Source of the DNA: Bifidobacterium breve
GTDB taxonomy: Bacteria; Actinomycetota; Actinomycetes; Mycobacteriales; Mycobacteriaceae
Reading direction: 5' to 3'
Assembly: GCA_945882475.1 (NCBI GenBank)
Contig: CAMCWJ010000055.1
Span: 1 to 11,594, forward strand
Length of the DNA stretch: 11,594 bases
Under the pieces are notes generated by a model. The model saw only the letters and a program-made list of their open reading frames with translations. It did no database searches and was not told the origin of the DNA. Of the stretch, positions 1-6,700 are shown in pieces. Numbering within the stretch: position 1 is the first letter of the stretch; each line of letters starts with the position of its first letter. Position numbers and translations under genes: made by a program.

Positions 1-1954
1 TGGGCTTGGCCGCCTCATACCGTCCGCGTAGCACGGCGAGTGCCTCGCCGGCCATCCGCAGCCCCTCGGCGGCGGCGGTGGCCGCCGCGGCCGCCGCTTC
101 GTCGGAGCGCACCGCGCGCAACGCGGCCAGCTTCGCGGCCACCCCCTCAAGTTCGCCGACGGCATCCGGGATGCGCGCCCGCAGAACCGCTGCCCGCGTG
201 GTCATCTCGGTCGCCGTGGCAGTGACAGTCGAGACCGTCTGCTGGCGGGCCTGGGCCTCGTCGCGGGCCGCGGCCAGCGCCGAGTCGGCGGCAATCAGCT
301 CGCCGCGGGCGGCATCAGGGTCAACCGCAGGCGACCCGGCCTGCAGTTCGGCCAGCCGGGTCCGCAGCCCCTCGACGTCTTCTCCGTCGCTCAGCGCGGC
401 GATGGTCGCGGTCAGGTGGGTCTGCGCCGCGACGAGTTCGCGGCGCTTCTGGTCGGCGACCCGGGCCGCGGCAAGGTCGGCCACACCGCCCTGCTCAAGG
501 GACTCGGCCAGAAGTCGTTGAGCGGCATCGAGTTTGGCCTGAACCTCGGCGGCGCCGGCGCCCAGGTCGATGCGCACGCTTACGACGCCGGGCAGTTCCA
601 CCGTCGTCGCCGTCGCCGGCGCGGTCCACGCATCACCGGCCGCCAGCGCGATCCGCTGCCCGCCGACGCTGAGATCGAGGTCGGCCTCCGCAATGAACTC
701 GACCGTGGCCGCCGTAGCGGCCAGTTGCGCCTCGCACCGCCCGACCAGCACCGTCGCCGACTCGATGTCGGCCAGCACGTCGGCGGTGATGGCGACGGCG
801 GCCAGTTGCTGAGCGAGAGCGGTCCGTTCGCGCTCGGCGGTGTCGATGCGCGTCAGCCGGCCGGCGATCCTCCCGGCCTCCTCCTGGGCGATCACCGACT
901 CGACAGCGCCGCGGGCCAGGTCCTGGCGGGCCTGCGCGGCAGTGAGCGCGAGCTCCGCTTCCTGGGCTGCGGCGGTGGCCTTGTCGACGACCGCCAGGGC
1001 GGCGGACTCGTCCCGTTCGGCGTCCGCCAGGTGGCCTTTCAGTTCGCTGACGGCCGCGGTGCGGGTCTGGAGTTCGGATTGCAGCCCGAGGCGGTCGGCC
1101 AGCTCGGCAGCCGTCGCGGTCGCGGGTCCCTGGGCTGCGGCGACGAGGAGTCCGGCGTTGTGGAGCTCGCCTTCCAACTCGCCGAGCTCTGCGGCGGAGG
1201 CCTTCGCCCGGGCGCAGCGGTCCGTGACCGCCGGCCTCGCGGCATCCAATTCGGCCAGCCGCGTGGTGAGTTCGCCGTGTCTGCGGACCCGGTCGTCAAC
1301 CTCGGCGGCAGCGGCCCGTGCACCGGCCAACTGGTCCTGGGCACTGTCGAGTCGGGCGATCGCCGCCGCCCACTCCCCCGTGGGCCGGCCGGTCGGGGTG
1401 AAGTAGCGCTTGTACTCGGCTTCGATGCGTTCGATCAGCAGGGGCTCCGCACCCGAGAGATCGGAGGTTTCTCCGGCCGCGACGTCGAGCGCCCGGGACA
1501 GAGCGTCGCAGCCGGAGAGATCCACCGCGGCGGTCGAGGTCGCCTGCAGTACCCGCTGGGCGTGCCACAACCGGGTGTCGACGGTCTCTTCGAGCATGGC
1601 CACCACCCGCTCGTGGGCTTCGTCCCCGGTGAGCTGTTCGCGGCGCGGCTCGAGGATGGTCAGCTGGGTCTCGCACTTCTTGTGGAAGCGCTTCCGGTAA
1701 CTGAAACGGTAGGGGCCGGTGGTGATCTCGGCGGCGACCTCGGCGCCGACATCGGCGTGGGTGGGCTTGACGACCTTGACGTCCTTGTGACCCGAGCGGT
1801 CCTTGTACTGCAACAGCAGGTCCAATGCCTCGATCATCGAGGTCTTGCCGACCTCATTGGCGCCGCAGACCACCACTACGCCGTGGTCGGGGAAGTCGAT
1901 CTCGCGGTGGGCGACACCCCGATAGTTGGTCAGTACCAGTCGGTGTAACTTCAC
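1..1954 (-). CDS. SbcC/YhaN-like AAA (SMC-type) ATPase, partial (3' end outside window)
   Basis: This is the likely ATPase partner of the phosphoesterase encoded just upstream, in an SbcCD/Mre11-Rad50-like complex acting on DNA ends; that role is inferred from family and context. It starts at GTG 1954-1952, giving (M)KLHRLVLTNYRGVAHREIDF, the usual N-terminus of this family. A Walker A motif, GANEVGKTS, sits at residues 31-39. About 651 codons are open to the window edge without a stop. From about residue 190 the protein is Ala/Glu/Arg-rich with heptad-like spacing, as in a long coiled coil. It is interrupted at about residues 415-470 by a beta-looking stretch rich in Val, Gly and Thr. No CxxC zinc hook is seen in the visible part, and Walker B and the signature must lie beyond the edge. 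The GTG overlaps the upstream TGA (GTGA), so translation is probably coupled. The M. tuberculosis counterpart by order is Rv1278 (about 875 aa). The lack of a hook and the partner's motifs favour YhaN over true SbcC. Confidence 0.9.
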   Translation of the reverse strand, partial: MKLHRLVLTNYRGVAHREIDFPDHGVVVVCGANEVGKTSMIEALDLLLQYKDRSGHKDVKVVKPTHADVGAEVAAEITTGPYRFSYRKRFHKKCETQLTILEPRREQLTGDEAHERVVAMLEETVDTRLWHAQRVLQATSTAAVDLSGCDALSRALDVAAGETSDLSGAEPLLIERIEAEYKRYFTPTGRPTGEWAAAIARLDSAQDQLAGARAAAAEVDDRVRRHGELTTRLAELDAARPAVTDRCARAKASAAELGELEGELHNAGLLVAAAQGPATATAAELADRLGLQSELQTRTAAVSELKGHLADAERDESAALAVVDKATAAAQEAELALTAAQARQDLARGAVESVIAQEEAGRIAGRLTRIDTAERERTALAQQLAAVAITADVLADIESATVLVGRCEAQLAATAATVEFIAEADLDLSVGGQRIALAAGDAWTAPATATTVELPGVVSVRIDLGAGAAEVQAKLDAAQRLLAESLEQGGVADLAAARVADQKRRELVAAQTHLTATIAALSDGEDVEGLRTRLAELQAGSPAVDPDAARGELIAADSALAAARDEAQARQQTVSTVTATATEMTTRAAVLRARIPDAVGELEGVAAKLAALRAVRSDEAAAAAATAAAEGLRMAGEALAVLRGRYEAAKP

Positions 1955-3114
1955 GCCGCGCTCCCCTCGACGAGCCGGAGCAGCAGGCCTAACGCCGCCT
2001 GAGCGTCGTGAGCCGCCTGAGCGTCCTGGCCGACCGCGCCGTCGCCGGCCCGCGCAGCCTCCACCAGTTCGGCGACCGCGGCAGCGGCGAAACCACCGAT
2101 ACCCAGATCATCGAACTCGCCGTCGGCGGGGATCACCGCAAGGTGCGAGTGCCGGCGGCGCAGATACATCGAGGCGAACAACCGGGAGTACTTGTCGACA
2201 CAGCCGTCCAGTGCGGCCCGGTCGGTGACCGTCAGCGAGCCGGTGAGCGCCAACCGGACGACCGTGCGCTCCTTGTCGGACAACTGATCGAGATTGATGT
2301 CCAGATCGGCGATGTCACGGCTGTTGTCGACCTGCCGTTGCAGATTGACAAACCGCCACCGGCCCACCCGGTGCGACGCCACCGTCACCGGGTGTGCGGG
2401 ATCGGCCATGTCGAGATCGACCTGAAGCACGTGACCGGAATCGGCTTCGACGTCGTCGAAGTTGGTGACCTCCGGCGAACCCGAGTACCAGACGCGTCCG
2501 GTGGTACCGACTTCGGTACGGGAGTGCTTGTCCCCCAACGCGACATAGTGCAGCGCACCCCGGTCGATGGCCTCGGCCACGGTGGCCATCCGGATCAGCG
2601 ACGCCTTGCCCGCATCCGGGTCGAGGGAATCCACACCGCCGTGGGCGAGCAGGATGCGCACCGTTCCATCGGCCGGAAGGTCGGCCAGTGCGGCGGCGGC
2701 GAGGTCGGTGGTAGGCGCTTTCGACCGCCACGGGGCGGCCACGATCTCTACGCCGGGACGCACCTGAACCGGCCGGTCCACCACGATCACGTTGTCCGGG
2801 CACTCGGCGCGGAACTGGGCGCCGGTATAGACCGATGACGCATCTAGCGGGTCGTGGTTGCCCGGCAACAAGTAGACCGGGATCGTGAAGGCGCGCATGG
2901 CCTCCAGCGACTGGCTGAGCACCTTCGGCGCCAACTGGTTGTACTCGAAGACGTCACCGGCGACAACGACGAACTCGGCGCCGATCTGCTCGGCCAGTGC
3001 GGCCGTCGCGGTGACCGCCTCGCGGCGCGCGGCCGCATACCTTGGCTGGGAGTCGCCCTCGAGGAAGTGCCGGGTCATACCGAGCTGCCAGTCGGCGGAG
3101 TGCAGGAACCGCAT
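1951..3114 (-). CDS. SbcD/Mre11/YhaO-like metallophosphoesterase (DNA repair exonuclease family)
   Basis: A 387-aa calcineurin-like phosphoesterase, predicted to be the nuclease subunit paired with the downstream ATPase; Rv1277 counterpart by order. Motifs in order: HSADWQLG (residues 5-12, Asp8), AGDVFE with Asp54, PGNHD with Asn87 and His88, LLAHGG with His158, and ALGDKHSR with His197. Compared with Mre11/SbcD, two metal-ligand positions differ: Gln10 replaces His in the D-x-H motif, and Asp195 replaces the first His of G-H-x-H. This resembles YhaO-type members more than E. coli SbcD. Residues 220-330 would be the accessory/capping region. The end (about 340-387) is Ala-rich and helical. 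Start ATG 3114-3112 is preceded by a strong GGGAGGA Shine-Dalgarno with 5 nt spacing after GGAGG. The frame extends upstream to 3252, but that would add 46 unlike residues and overlap the divergent gene. The stop overlaps the next start. Confidence 0.93.
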   Translation of the reverse strand: MRFLHSADWQLGMTRHFLEGDSQPRYAAARREAVTATAALAEQIGAEFVVVAGDVFEYNQLAPKVLSQSLEAMRAFTIPVYLLPGNHDPLDASSVYTGAQFRAECPDNVIVVDRPVQVRPGVEIVAAPWRSKAPTTDLAAAALADLPADGTVRILLAHGGVDSLDPDAGKASLIRMATVAEAIDRGALHYVALGDKHSRTEVGTTGRVWYSGSPEVTNFDDVEADSGHVLQVDLDMADPAHPVTVASHRVGRWRFVNLQRQVDNSRDIADLDINLDQLSDKERTVVRLALTGSLTVTDRAALDGCVDKYSRLFASMYLRRRHSHLAVIPADGEFDDLGIGGFAAAAVAELVEAARAGDGAVGQDAQAAHDAQAALGLLLRLVEGSAA

Positions 3115-3119
3115 GATTT

Positions 3120-3125
3120 CCTCCC
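3120..3125 (-). promoter_or_regulatory. Strong ribosome binding site of the phosphoesterase gene
   Basis: On the minus strand GGGAGG (3125-3120) lies 5 nt before the ATG at 3114. It is the clearest Shine-Dalgarno in the window, and it fixes the start at MRFLHSADW instead of the longer open frame. Confidence 0.85.
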
Positions 3126-3156
3126 TTTCGGCGATCGGTCGGCGGGTACTGGCGCG

Positions 3157-3179
3157 AGTGTATGGCGGGGGTCCGACAA
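3157..3179 (-). promoter_or_regulatory. Putative DNA-damage (RecA_NDp / PafBC-type) promoter of the phosphoesterase-ATPase operon
   Basis: The minus strand reads TTGTCGGAC, then 8 nt, then TACACT. The published mycobacterial RecA-independent damage promoter, now attributed to PafBC, is TTGTCRGTG-N8-TANNNT. The match is 7 of 9 in the upstream box, with exact spacing and a proper TANNNT -10 (3162-3157). Initiation would fall near 3150, giving a 5' UTR of about 36 nt that includes the GGGAGG ribosome site. The sequence and spacing are seen directly; use by PafBC is inferred. The downstream genes are a nuclease-type enzyme and its ATPase, which fits the known regulon. Confidence 0.65.
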
Positions 3180-3190
3180 CTCCGGGGACC

Positions 3191-3213
3191 TTGTCCGGTG
3201 CGTGCCCTAACCT
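3191..3213 (+). promoter_or_regulatory. Putative promoter of the SixA-like gene, leaderless, with a TTGTC box
   Basis: TTGTC (3191-3195) starts exactly 17 nt before TAACCT (3208-3213), the same geometry as the divergent promoter on the other strand. The rest of the upstream box (CGGT) fits the TTGTCRGTG consensus poorly. The -10 ends 7 nt before the ATG, so the transcript would begin at or next to the start codon, a leaderless arrangement common in mycobacteria. The only Shine-Dalgarno candidate is the weak GGGACGG abutting the ATG. Confidence 0.45.
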
Positions 3214-3220
3214 GGGACGG

Positions 3221-3715
3221 ATGAGAACCCTGGTGCTGATGCGGCATGCCAAGTCCGACTATCCGGCAGGCGTGGCCGACCACGACCGGCCGTTGGCGCC
3301 GCGCGGTGTCCGGGAGGCGGCACTGGCCGGCGAGTGGCTGCGGGCGAACACCGCAGGGATCGACACCGTGCTGTGCTCGTCGGCGACCCGGACCCGGCAG
3401 ACCCTGGAGCGGACCGGGATCGGTGCCCCGGTGAGTTATCTCGACCGGCTCTACGATGCCGCCGCCGGGACGATGCTGGACGAGATCAACGGGGTCGATG
3501 AGAAGGTGGCCACTCTGCTGGTGGTGGGCCATGAACCCACGGTCAGCCGGGTGGCCCTGGGGCTGGCCGGGGAGCCTGCCAGCGATGCCGATGCTCTGCA
3601 GCGGATCGCGATGAAGTTCCCGACGTCGGGCATCGCCCTGCTCCACGTGCCCGGTTCGTGGTCGGCCCTGGAACTGGGCGGGGCGGAGTTAGTGACGTTC
3701 CACGTTCCGCGCTGA
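3221..3715 (+). CDS. SixA-like phosphohistidine phosphatase (histidine phosphatase superfamily)
   Basis: A 164-aa cytoplasmic protein of the histidine phosphatase (RHG/phosphoglycerate-mutase-like) superfamily, SixA subfamily; Rv1276c counterpart by order. The catalytic motif near the N-terminus is LMRHAKSD with Arg8 and the phospho-accepting His9. It is followed by the HDRPLAPRG segment (residues 21-29) typical of SixA, the SSATRTRQT segment with Arg57/Arg59 (phosphate pocket), and the second catalytic histidine His104 in VVGHEPTVS. Length matches the small single-domain SixA family. E. coli SixA dephosphorylates phosphohistidine on a histidine-containing phosphotransfer protein or the nitrogen PTS; no such partner is visible here, so the substrate is unknown. 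ATG 3221 is chosen because the family N-terminus begins there; longer upstream frames would run into the divergent phosphoesterase gene. The gene ends 12 nt from convergent lprC. Confidence 0.93.
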   Translation: MRTLVLMRHAKSDYPAGVADHDRPLAPRGVREAALAGEWLRANTAGIDTVLCSSATRTRQTLERTGIGAPVSYLDRLYDAAAGTMLDEINGVDEKVATLLVVGHEPTVSRVALGLAGEPASDADALQRIAMKFPTSGIALLHVPGSWSALELGGAELVTFHVPR

Positions 3716-3727
3716 CCGACACCCCGG

Positions 3728-4285
3728 CTAGGAGTTGGTCGCGAGCGTCAATTCCATCAGCTTGATGGCCTGACCGCAGGCGTCGATACCCGGAGCCTGC
3801 GGGTTGATCCACCAGCCGACCACCCCGGCGGCGTCGCTGGCTACCCCGCAGCCGCCGTTGAGTTCGCTGGTGCGCATCACGATGGACGCGATGCCGTTGA
3901 TCGAGCGATTCTCCACCTGGTACTTGAGGTTCTCGGCGACCTTACGCTCATGATCGAGACTGCCCTGCTCGAACCAGAACCGGGTGATGTCGATCAGGCC
4001 CGCGGGGTTGGCTGCCTGCCAGCGGCAGATTGCCCCGATGAACGTGCTCTGAATGTCCAGCGGATCGGCGCCGACGGTCTTGGCAAGCACGTCGGAGGTC
4101 AGTACGTCACACTCTTTGAGCAGGTTCGGGTACTTCTCGGCGGAGGAGTTGTTGCGCGGGTTGGTTCCGCTCCCGGCCTTCATCGCCTCGCCACCCACCG
4201 TCTTGGCGCAACCTGTCAGCACGGCGGCGGCGGCAAGCACCGCCAGCGACCCGGCAACCACGCGAGACCGCGCCAGGCGACTCAT
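3728..4285 (-). CDS. lprC: LprC-like DUF3558 lipoprotein
   Basis: A 185-aa predicted cell-envelope lipoprotein of the DUF3558 family, function unknown. The N-terminus MSRLARSRVVAG is followed by an Ala/Val/Leu-rich h-region and a lipobox LTGC, so Cys26 would be lipidated after signal peptidase II cleavage. The mature part starts with a low-complexity linker (residues about 30-50, Gly/Ser/Asn-rich), then the DUF3558 domain with conserved cysteines in LLKECDVLT, AICRW, GGCGV and DACGQ, likely two disulfides. ATG 4285 overlaps the lprB stop (ATGA). An in-frame ATG at 4333 would place 16 polar residues before the signal peptide and deepen the overlap, so it is not chosen. No good Shine-Dalgarno is seen (only GAGCG), so coupled translation with lprB is likely. 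The name rests on family, length and the Rv1274-Rv1275 order. Confidence 0.9.
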   Translation of the reverse strand: MSRLARSRVVAGSLAVLAAAAVLTGCAKTVGGEAMKAGSGTNPRNNSSAEKYPNLLKECDVLTSDVLAKTVGADPLDIQSTFIGAICRWQAANPAGLIDITRFWFEQGSLDHERKVAENLKYQVENRSINGIASIVMRTSELNGGCGVASDAAGVVGWWINPQAPGIDACGQAIKLMELTLATNS

Positions 4286-4839
4286 TTCGCGCTCACAATC
4301 GACTGACGGGTGAGTTCGTTCGCCACCTCGCACGCCGGCGGGAATGGCTTATCGGCAAAGCTCACTGACCACTCGATGAAGTCGTCGTTGAACTGAATTC
4401 CGATCTCACACAGGTTGTCACCCAGGATCGGGTCCGAGCCCACCGCGACGAATCCACTGTGGCCCTCGATGGTGATGTCCTCGACACTGGTGCGCGAGAG
4501 TTCCTGGGTCTTGCGTTCCCGACCGATCGGGCTGCCGCGGAACCAACTGAAGGAGAAGTGCGGGCCAAGAATCCCACCACCGACCAGCCACTGGCAGCCC
4601 ACCGAGTTCGCCGCGGTTTTGACCAGGCCACTCACCCGGGTCTGTTCGGCAAGAACCTCGTCGCTGATCCCGCCGCACTCAGCGAACATCGGGCCGTGCT
4701 TGCCCGCCGCGGCCGACGGCGAGTCCTGCTGCTGAGCAGATTGCTGCTGATCCACACCGGCCTGACTGCACGCACCCAGACCCGGAACCAACGCCGCAGC
4801 GGCTAATGCCAAAGCCGCGATTCTGCGCGTCCGCCTCAC
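4282..4839 (-). CDS. lprB: LprB-like DUF3558 lipoprotein
   Basis: A 185-aa predicted lipoprotein, the first gene of a two-gene unit with the following DUF3558 paralogue. From GTG 4839 it reads VRRTRRIAALALAAAALVPG, then a lipobox LGAC with Cys24 as the lipidation site. After it comes a Gln/Ser/Ala-rich linker (residues about 28-46), then the globular domain with Cys in FAECGG, VGCQW, NLCEIG and PACEV. Start choice: GTG 4839 has AGCAGGA upstream with good spacing. An in-frame GTG at 4860 (7 residues longer) lies 7 nt after a TACAGT -10 and could serve a leaderless message, and an ATG at 4902 is also possible but puts too much before the signal peptide. It is divergent from the ABC exporter operon (115-bp gap). 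The two DUF3558 lipoproteins differ considerably in sequence, so the duplication is old. Confidence 0.88.
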   Translation of the reverse strand: MRRTRRIAALALAAAALVPGLGACSQAGVDQQQSAQQQDSPSAAAGKHGPMFAECGGISDEVLAEQTRVSGLVKTAANSVGCQWLVGGGILGPHFSFSWFRGSPIGRERKTQELSRTSVEDITIEGHSGFVAVGSDPILGDNLCEIGIQFNDDFIEWSVSFADKPFPPACEVANELTRQSIVSAK

Positions 4840-4867
4840 CGTAGTCCTGCTGGTTCCCACGGTAGTT

Positions 4868-4873
4868 ACTGTA
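4868..4873 (-). promoter_or_regulatory. Putative -10 element of lprB-lprC
   Basis: TACAGT on the minus strand fits TANNNT. Initiation 7-8 nt downstream falls at GTG 4860, leaving about 20 nt of leader with AGCAGGA before the preferred GTG 4839. No convincing -35 is seen. The hexamer sits inside an 8-bp box (ACAGTAAC) that recurs in mirror orientation before the divergent ABC gene. Confidence 0.4.
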
Positions 4874-4942
4874 GCGGCAGCCGCCGGGTGATCCGCTGCC
4901 ATACCGGCTGAACTGCTGGTATTGCCGTTCGCGCCGGTGTGC

Positions 4943-4948
4943 GACAGT
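4943..4948 (+). promoter_or_regulatory. Putative leaderless -10 element of the ABC exporter operon
   Basis: GACAGT has the two most conserved -10 positions (A2, T6) and ends 6 nt before the ATG at 4955, which would be the transcript's first nucleotide. The only Shine-Dalgarno-like sequence, ACGGG, abuts the ATG and is too close to work well. No -35 is recognisable. A TACTGT at 4867-4872 is an alternative that would give a leader of about 75 nt. Confidence 0.3.
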
Positions 4949-4954
4949 AACGGG

Positions 4955-6700
4955 ATGCTCCTGGCGCTGCTGCGCCGGTACGTCGGGCCGTACCGGTGGC
5001 CCCTCGGCGGGGTGCTGGTGTTCCAGACCCTGGGCACCATGGCAGCGCTGTACCTGCCCAACCTCAACGCGACGATCATCGACGACGGGGTCACCGTCGG
5101 CGACACGGCCCTGATTCTGCGGCTGGGCCTGGTGATGCTGGCCGTGACCGCCCTCCAGGCGGGATGCGCCATCGGGGCGTTGTACTTCGGGTCGCGCGCC
5201 GGGATGGGTTTCGGCCACGACCTGCGGGCGGCGATCTTCGCTCACATCACCGGCTTCTCCGAACAGGAGGCCGCGCACTTCACCGCGGCGTCGCTGCTGA
5301 CCCGCACCACCAATGACGTTCGACAGATCCAGGTGCTGGTTCAGCTGACGGCCACGGTGATGGTGACCGCACCGATCATGTGCGTCGGCGGCATCGTTAT
5401 GGCGATCCGCCAGGACGCCGGACTGTCCTGGCTGCTGGTGGTGAGCGTGCCGGTGCTGGCGGTGGCCAACTACCTCGTCGTGGCCCGGATGCTGCCGATC
5501 CTGCGGAGCATGCAGCGCCTCATCGATGGCATCAACCGGGTGCTGCGTGAGCAGTTGTCCGGCGTCCGGGTGATCAGGGCATTCGCCCGCGAGCCGTTCG
5601 AGCGCCAGCGATTCGCCCAGGCCAACCACGCCGTATCCGACGCGGCACTGGCCGCCGGGCGCTGGCAGGCGCTGATGCTGCCGGTGACCACGCTGATCAT
5701 CAACATCTCCAGCGTCGCGGTCATCTGGTTCGGCGGTCTGCGCATCGATGCCGGCCAGATGCAGGTGGGCTCACTGATCGCCTTCCTGTCCTACTTCATG
5801 CAGATCCTGATGGCGGTTCTGATGGCCACCCTGCTGCTGGTCATGCTGCCGCGGGCGTCGGTGTGCGCCGAGCGGATCACCGAGGTGCTGGACACCCAGC
5901 CCGCGATCGGCGACCCCGCCACTGGGCTGGGACCCCCAGCCGGCGTGCGGGGCCAGGTCGCGCTGTCGGGTGTGACGTTTCGCTATCCGGGCGCCGAAAA
6001 GCCTGTGCTGGAGGGTGTTTCGTTTACGGCAGAGCCGGGAAACACAACCGCGATCGTCGGCGGTACCGGCTCGGGGAAGTCGACGCTGGTGGCGCTGATC
6101 TGCCGACTCTATGACGTCACGGAGGGTTCGATCCAGGTCGACGGCATCGACGTCCGCGACTACGGCACCGAAAGACTGTGGTCGGCACTCGGGTTGGTGC
6201 CTCAGCGCGGTTACCTGTTCTCCGGCACAGTGGCCGAGAACCTGCGCTACGGGAAGGCCGACGCCGACGACGACGAGATGTGGGCGGCACTGCGGGTGGC
6301 TTCGGCCGACGACTTCGTCCGCGCACACCCCGACGGACTGGCGATGCGGGTGGCGCAGGGCGGCATCAACTTCTCCGGCGGACAGCGCCAGCGCCTCGCC
6401 ATCGCCCGCGCAGTGATCCGCCGGCCGGCGATCTACCTGTTCGACGATGCCTTCTCCGCGCTCGACGTGCACACCGATTCGGCTATTCGGTCAGCCCTGC
6501 GGGAAGTCGCGTCGGATGCGACGGTGATCATTGTGGCACAACGGATCTCGACGGTGATGGACGCTGATCGGATCGTCGTTATCGACAGTGGCCGGGTGGT
6601 CGATGTCGGTACCCACAACGCACTGATGGACCGCTGTGCGGTCTACGCCCAGTTCGTCGACTCCCAGTCGCTGGGCGCCGGCACCGGAGGCCCACGGTGA
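4955..6700 (+). CDS. ABC exporter half-transporter, degenerate-site subunit (Rv1273c-like)
   Basis: A 581-aa half-transporter with an N-terminal membrane domain (six predicted helices, at about residues 14-38, 50-79, 128-151, 158-180, 240-262 and 273-298) and a C-terminal nucleotide-binding domain. Visible motifs: Walker A GGTGSGKST (369-377), Q-loop Gln417, an intact signature SGGQ (474-477) and Walker B IYLFD with Asp497. The residue after it is Asp498, not the catalytic Glu, and the switch residue is Gln529 (VAQRIST), not His. These two changes mark the non-hydrolysing half of heterodimeric exporters such as TM287/288 and LmrCD. ATG 4955 gives MLLALLRRYVGPY; a TTG 11 codons upstream is possible but has no support. 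The stop overlaps the start of its partner (GTGA). Substrate is unknown; the Rv1272c/Rv1273c pair has been proposed to handle lipids or fatty acids. Confidence 0.93.
   Translation: MLLALLRRYVGPYRWPLGGVLVFQTLGTMAALYLPNLNATIIDDGVTVGDTALILRLGLVMLAVTALQAGCAIGALYFGSRAGMGFGHDLRAAIFAHITGFSEQEAAHFTAASLLTRTTNDVRQIQVLVQLTATVMVTAPIMCVGGIVMAIRQDAGLSWLLVVSVPVLAVANYLVVARMLPILRSMQRLIDGINRVLREQLSGVRVIRAFAREPFERQRFAQANHAVSDAALAAGRWQALMLPVTTLIINISSVAVIWFGGLRIDAGQMQVGSLIAFLSYFMQILMAVLMATLLLVMLPRASVCAERITEVLDTQPAIGDPATGLGPPAGVRGQVALSGVTFRYPGAEKPVLEGVSFTAEPGNTTAIVGGTGSGKSTLVALICRLYDVTEGSIQVDGIDVRDYGTERLWSALGLVPQRGYLFSGTVAENLRYGKADADDDEMWAALRVASADDFVRAHPDGLAMRVAQGGINFSGGQRQRLAIARAVIRRPAIYLFDDAFSALDVHTDSAIRSALREVASDATVIIVAQRISTVMDADRIVVIDSGRVVDVGTHNALMDRCAVYAQFVDSQSLGAGTGGPR
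6686..6690 (+). promoter_or_regulatory. Ribosome binding site of the second ABC exporter gene
   Basis: GGAGG lies 6 nt before GTG 6697, inside the end of the preceding coding sequence. It supports the GTG as the real start and allows independent as well as coupled initiation. Confidence 0.8.

Noticed and set aside
416..1948. Long plus-strand open frame (510 codons) opposite the SbcC-like gene.
   Set aside because: It is antisense to a convincing ATPase gene with Walker A. Long antisense frames are expected in GC-rich coding DNA, and its protein is Gly/Arg-rich without domains.
2008..2838. Plus-strand open frame opposite the phosphoesterase gene.
   Set aside because: The minus-strand protein carries all phosphoesterase motifs; the plus frame shows none and no start signal.
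3115..3252. Longer start for the phosphoesterase gene (46 extra residues).
   Set aside because: The strong GGGAGGA site and the family N-terminus both point to ATG 3114; the extension overlaps the divergent SixA-like gene.
3714..3740. Possible hairpin (GACCGAC / GTTGGTC) at the SixA-like/lprC convergent junction as a terminator.
   Set aside because: Seven pairs with one G-U, a 13-nt loop and no U-tract; on the other strand it has an A-C mismatch. Too weak to call.
4922..4954. TTG start adding 11 residues to the first ABC exporter.
   Set aside because: No Shine-Dalgarno, and the family protein normally begins at MLLALLR, which is ATG 4955.
4679..5629. Minus-strand open frame (316 codons) spanning the lprB 5' end and the ABC gene.
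   Set aside because: His/Gln/Arg-rich composition typical of a shadow frame. It crosses the divergent promoter region and overlaps two well-supported genes.
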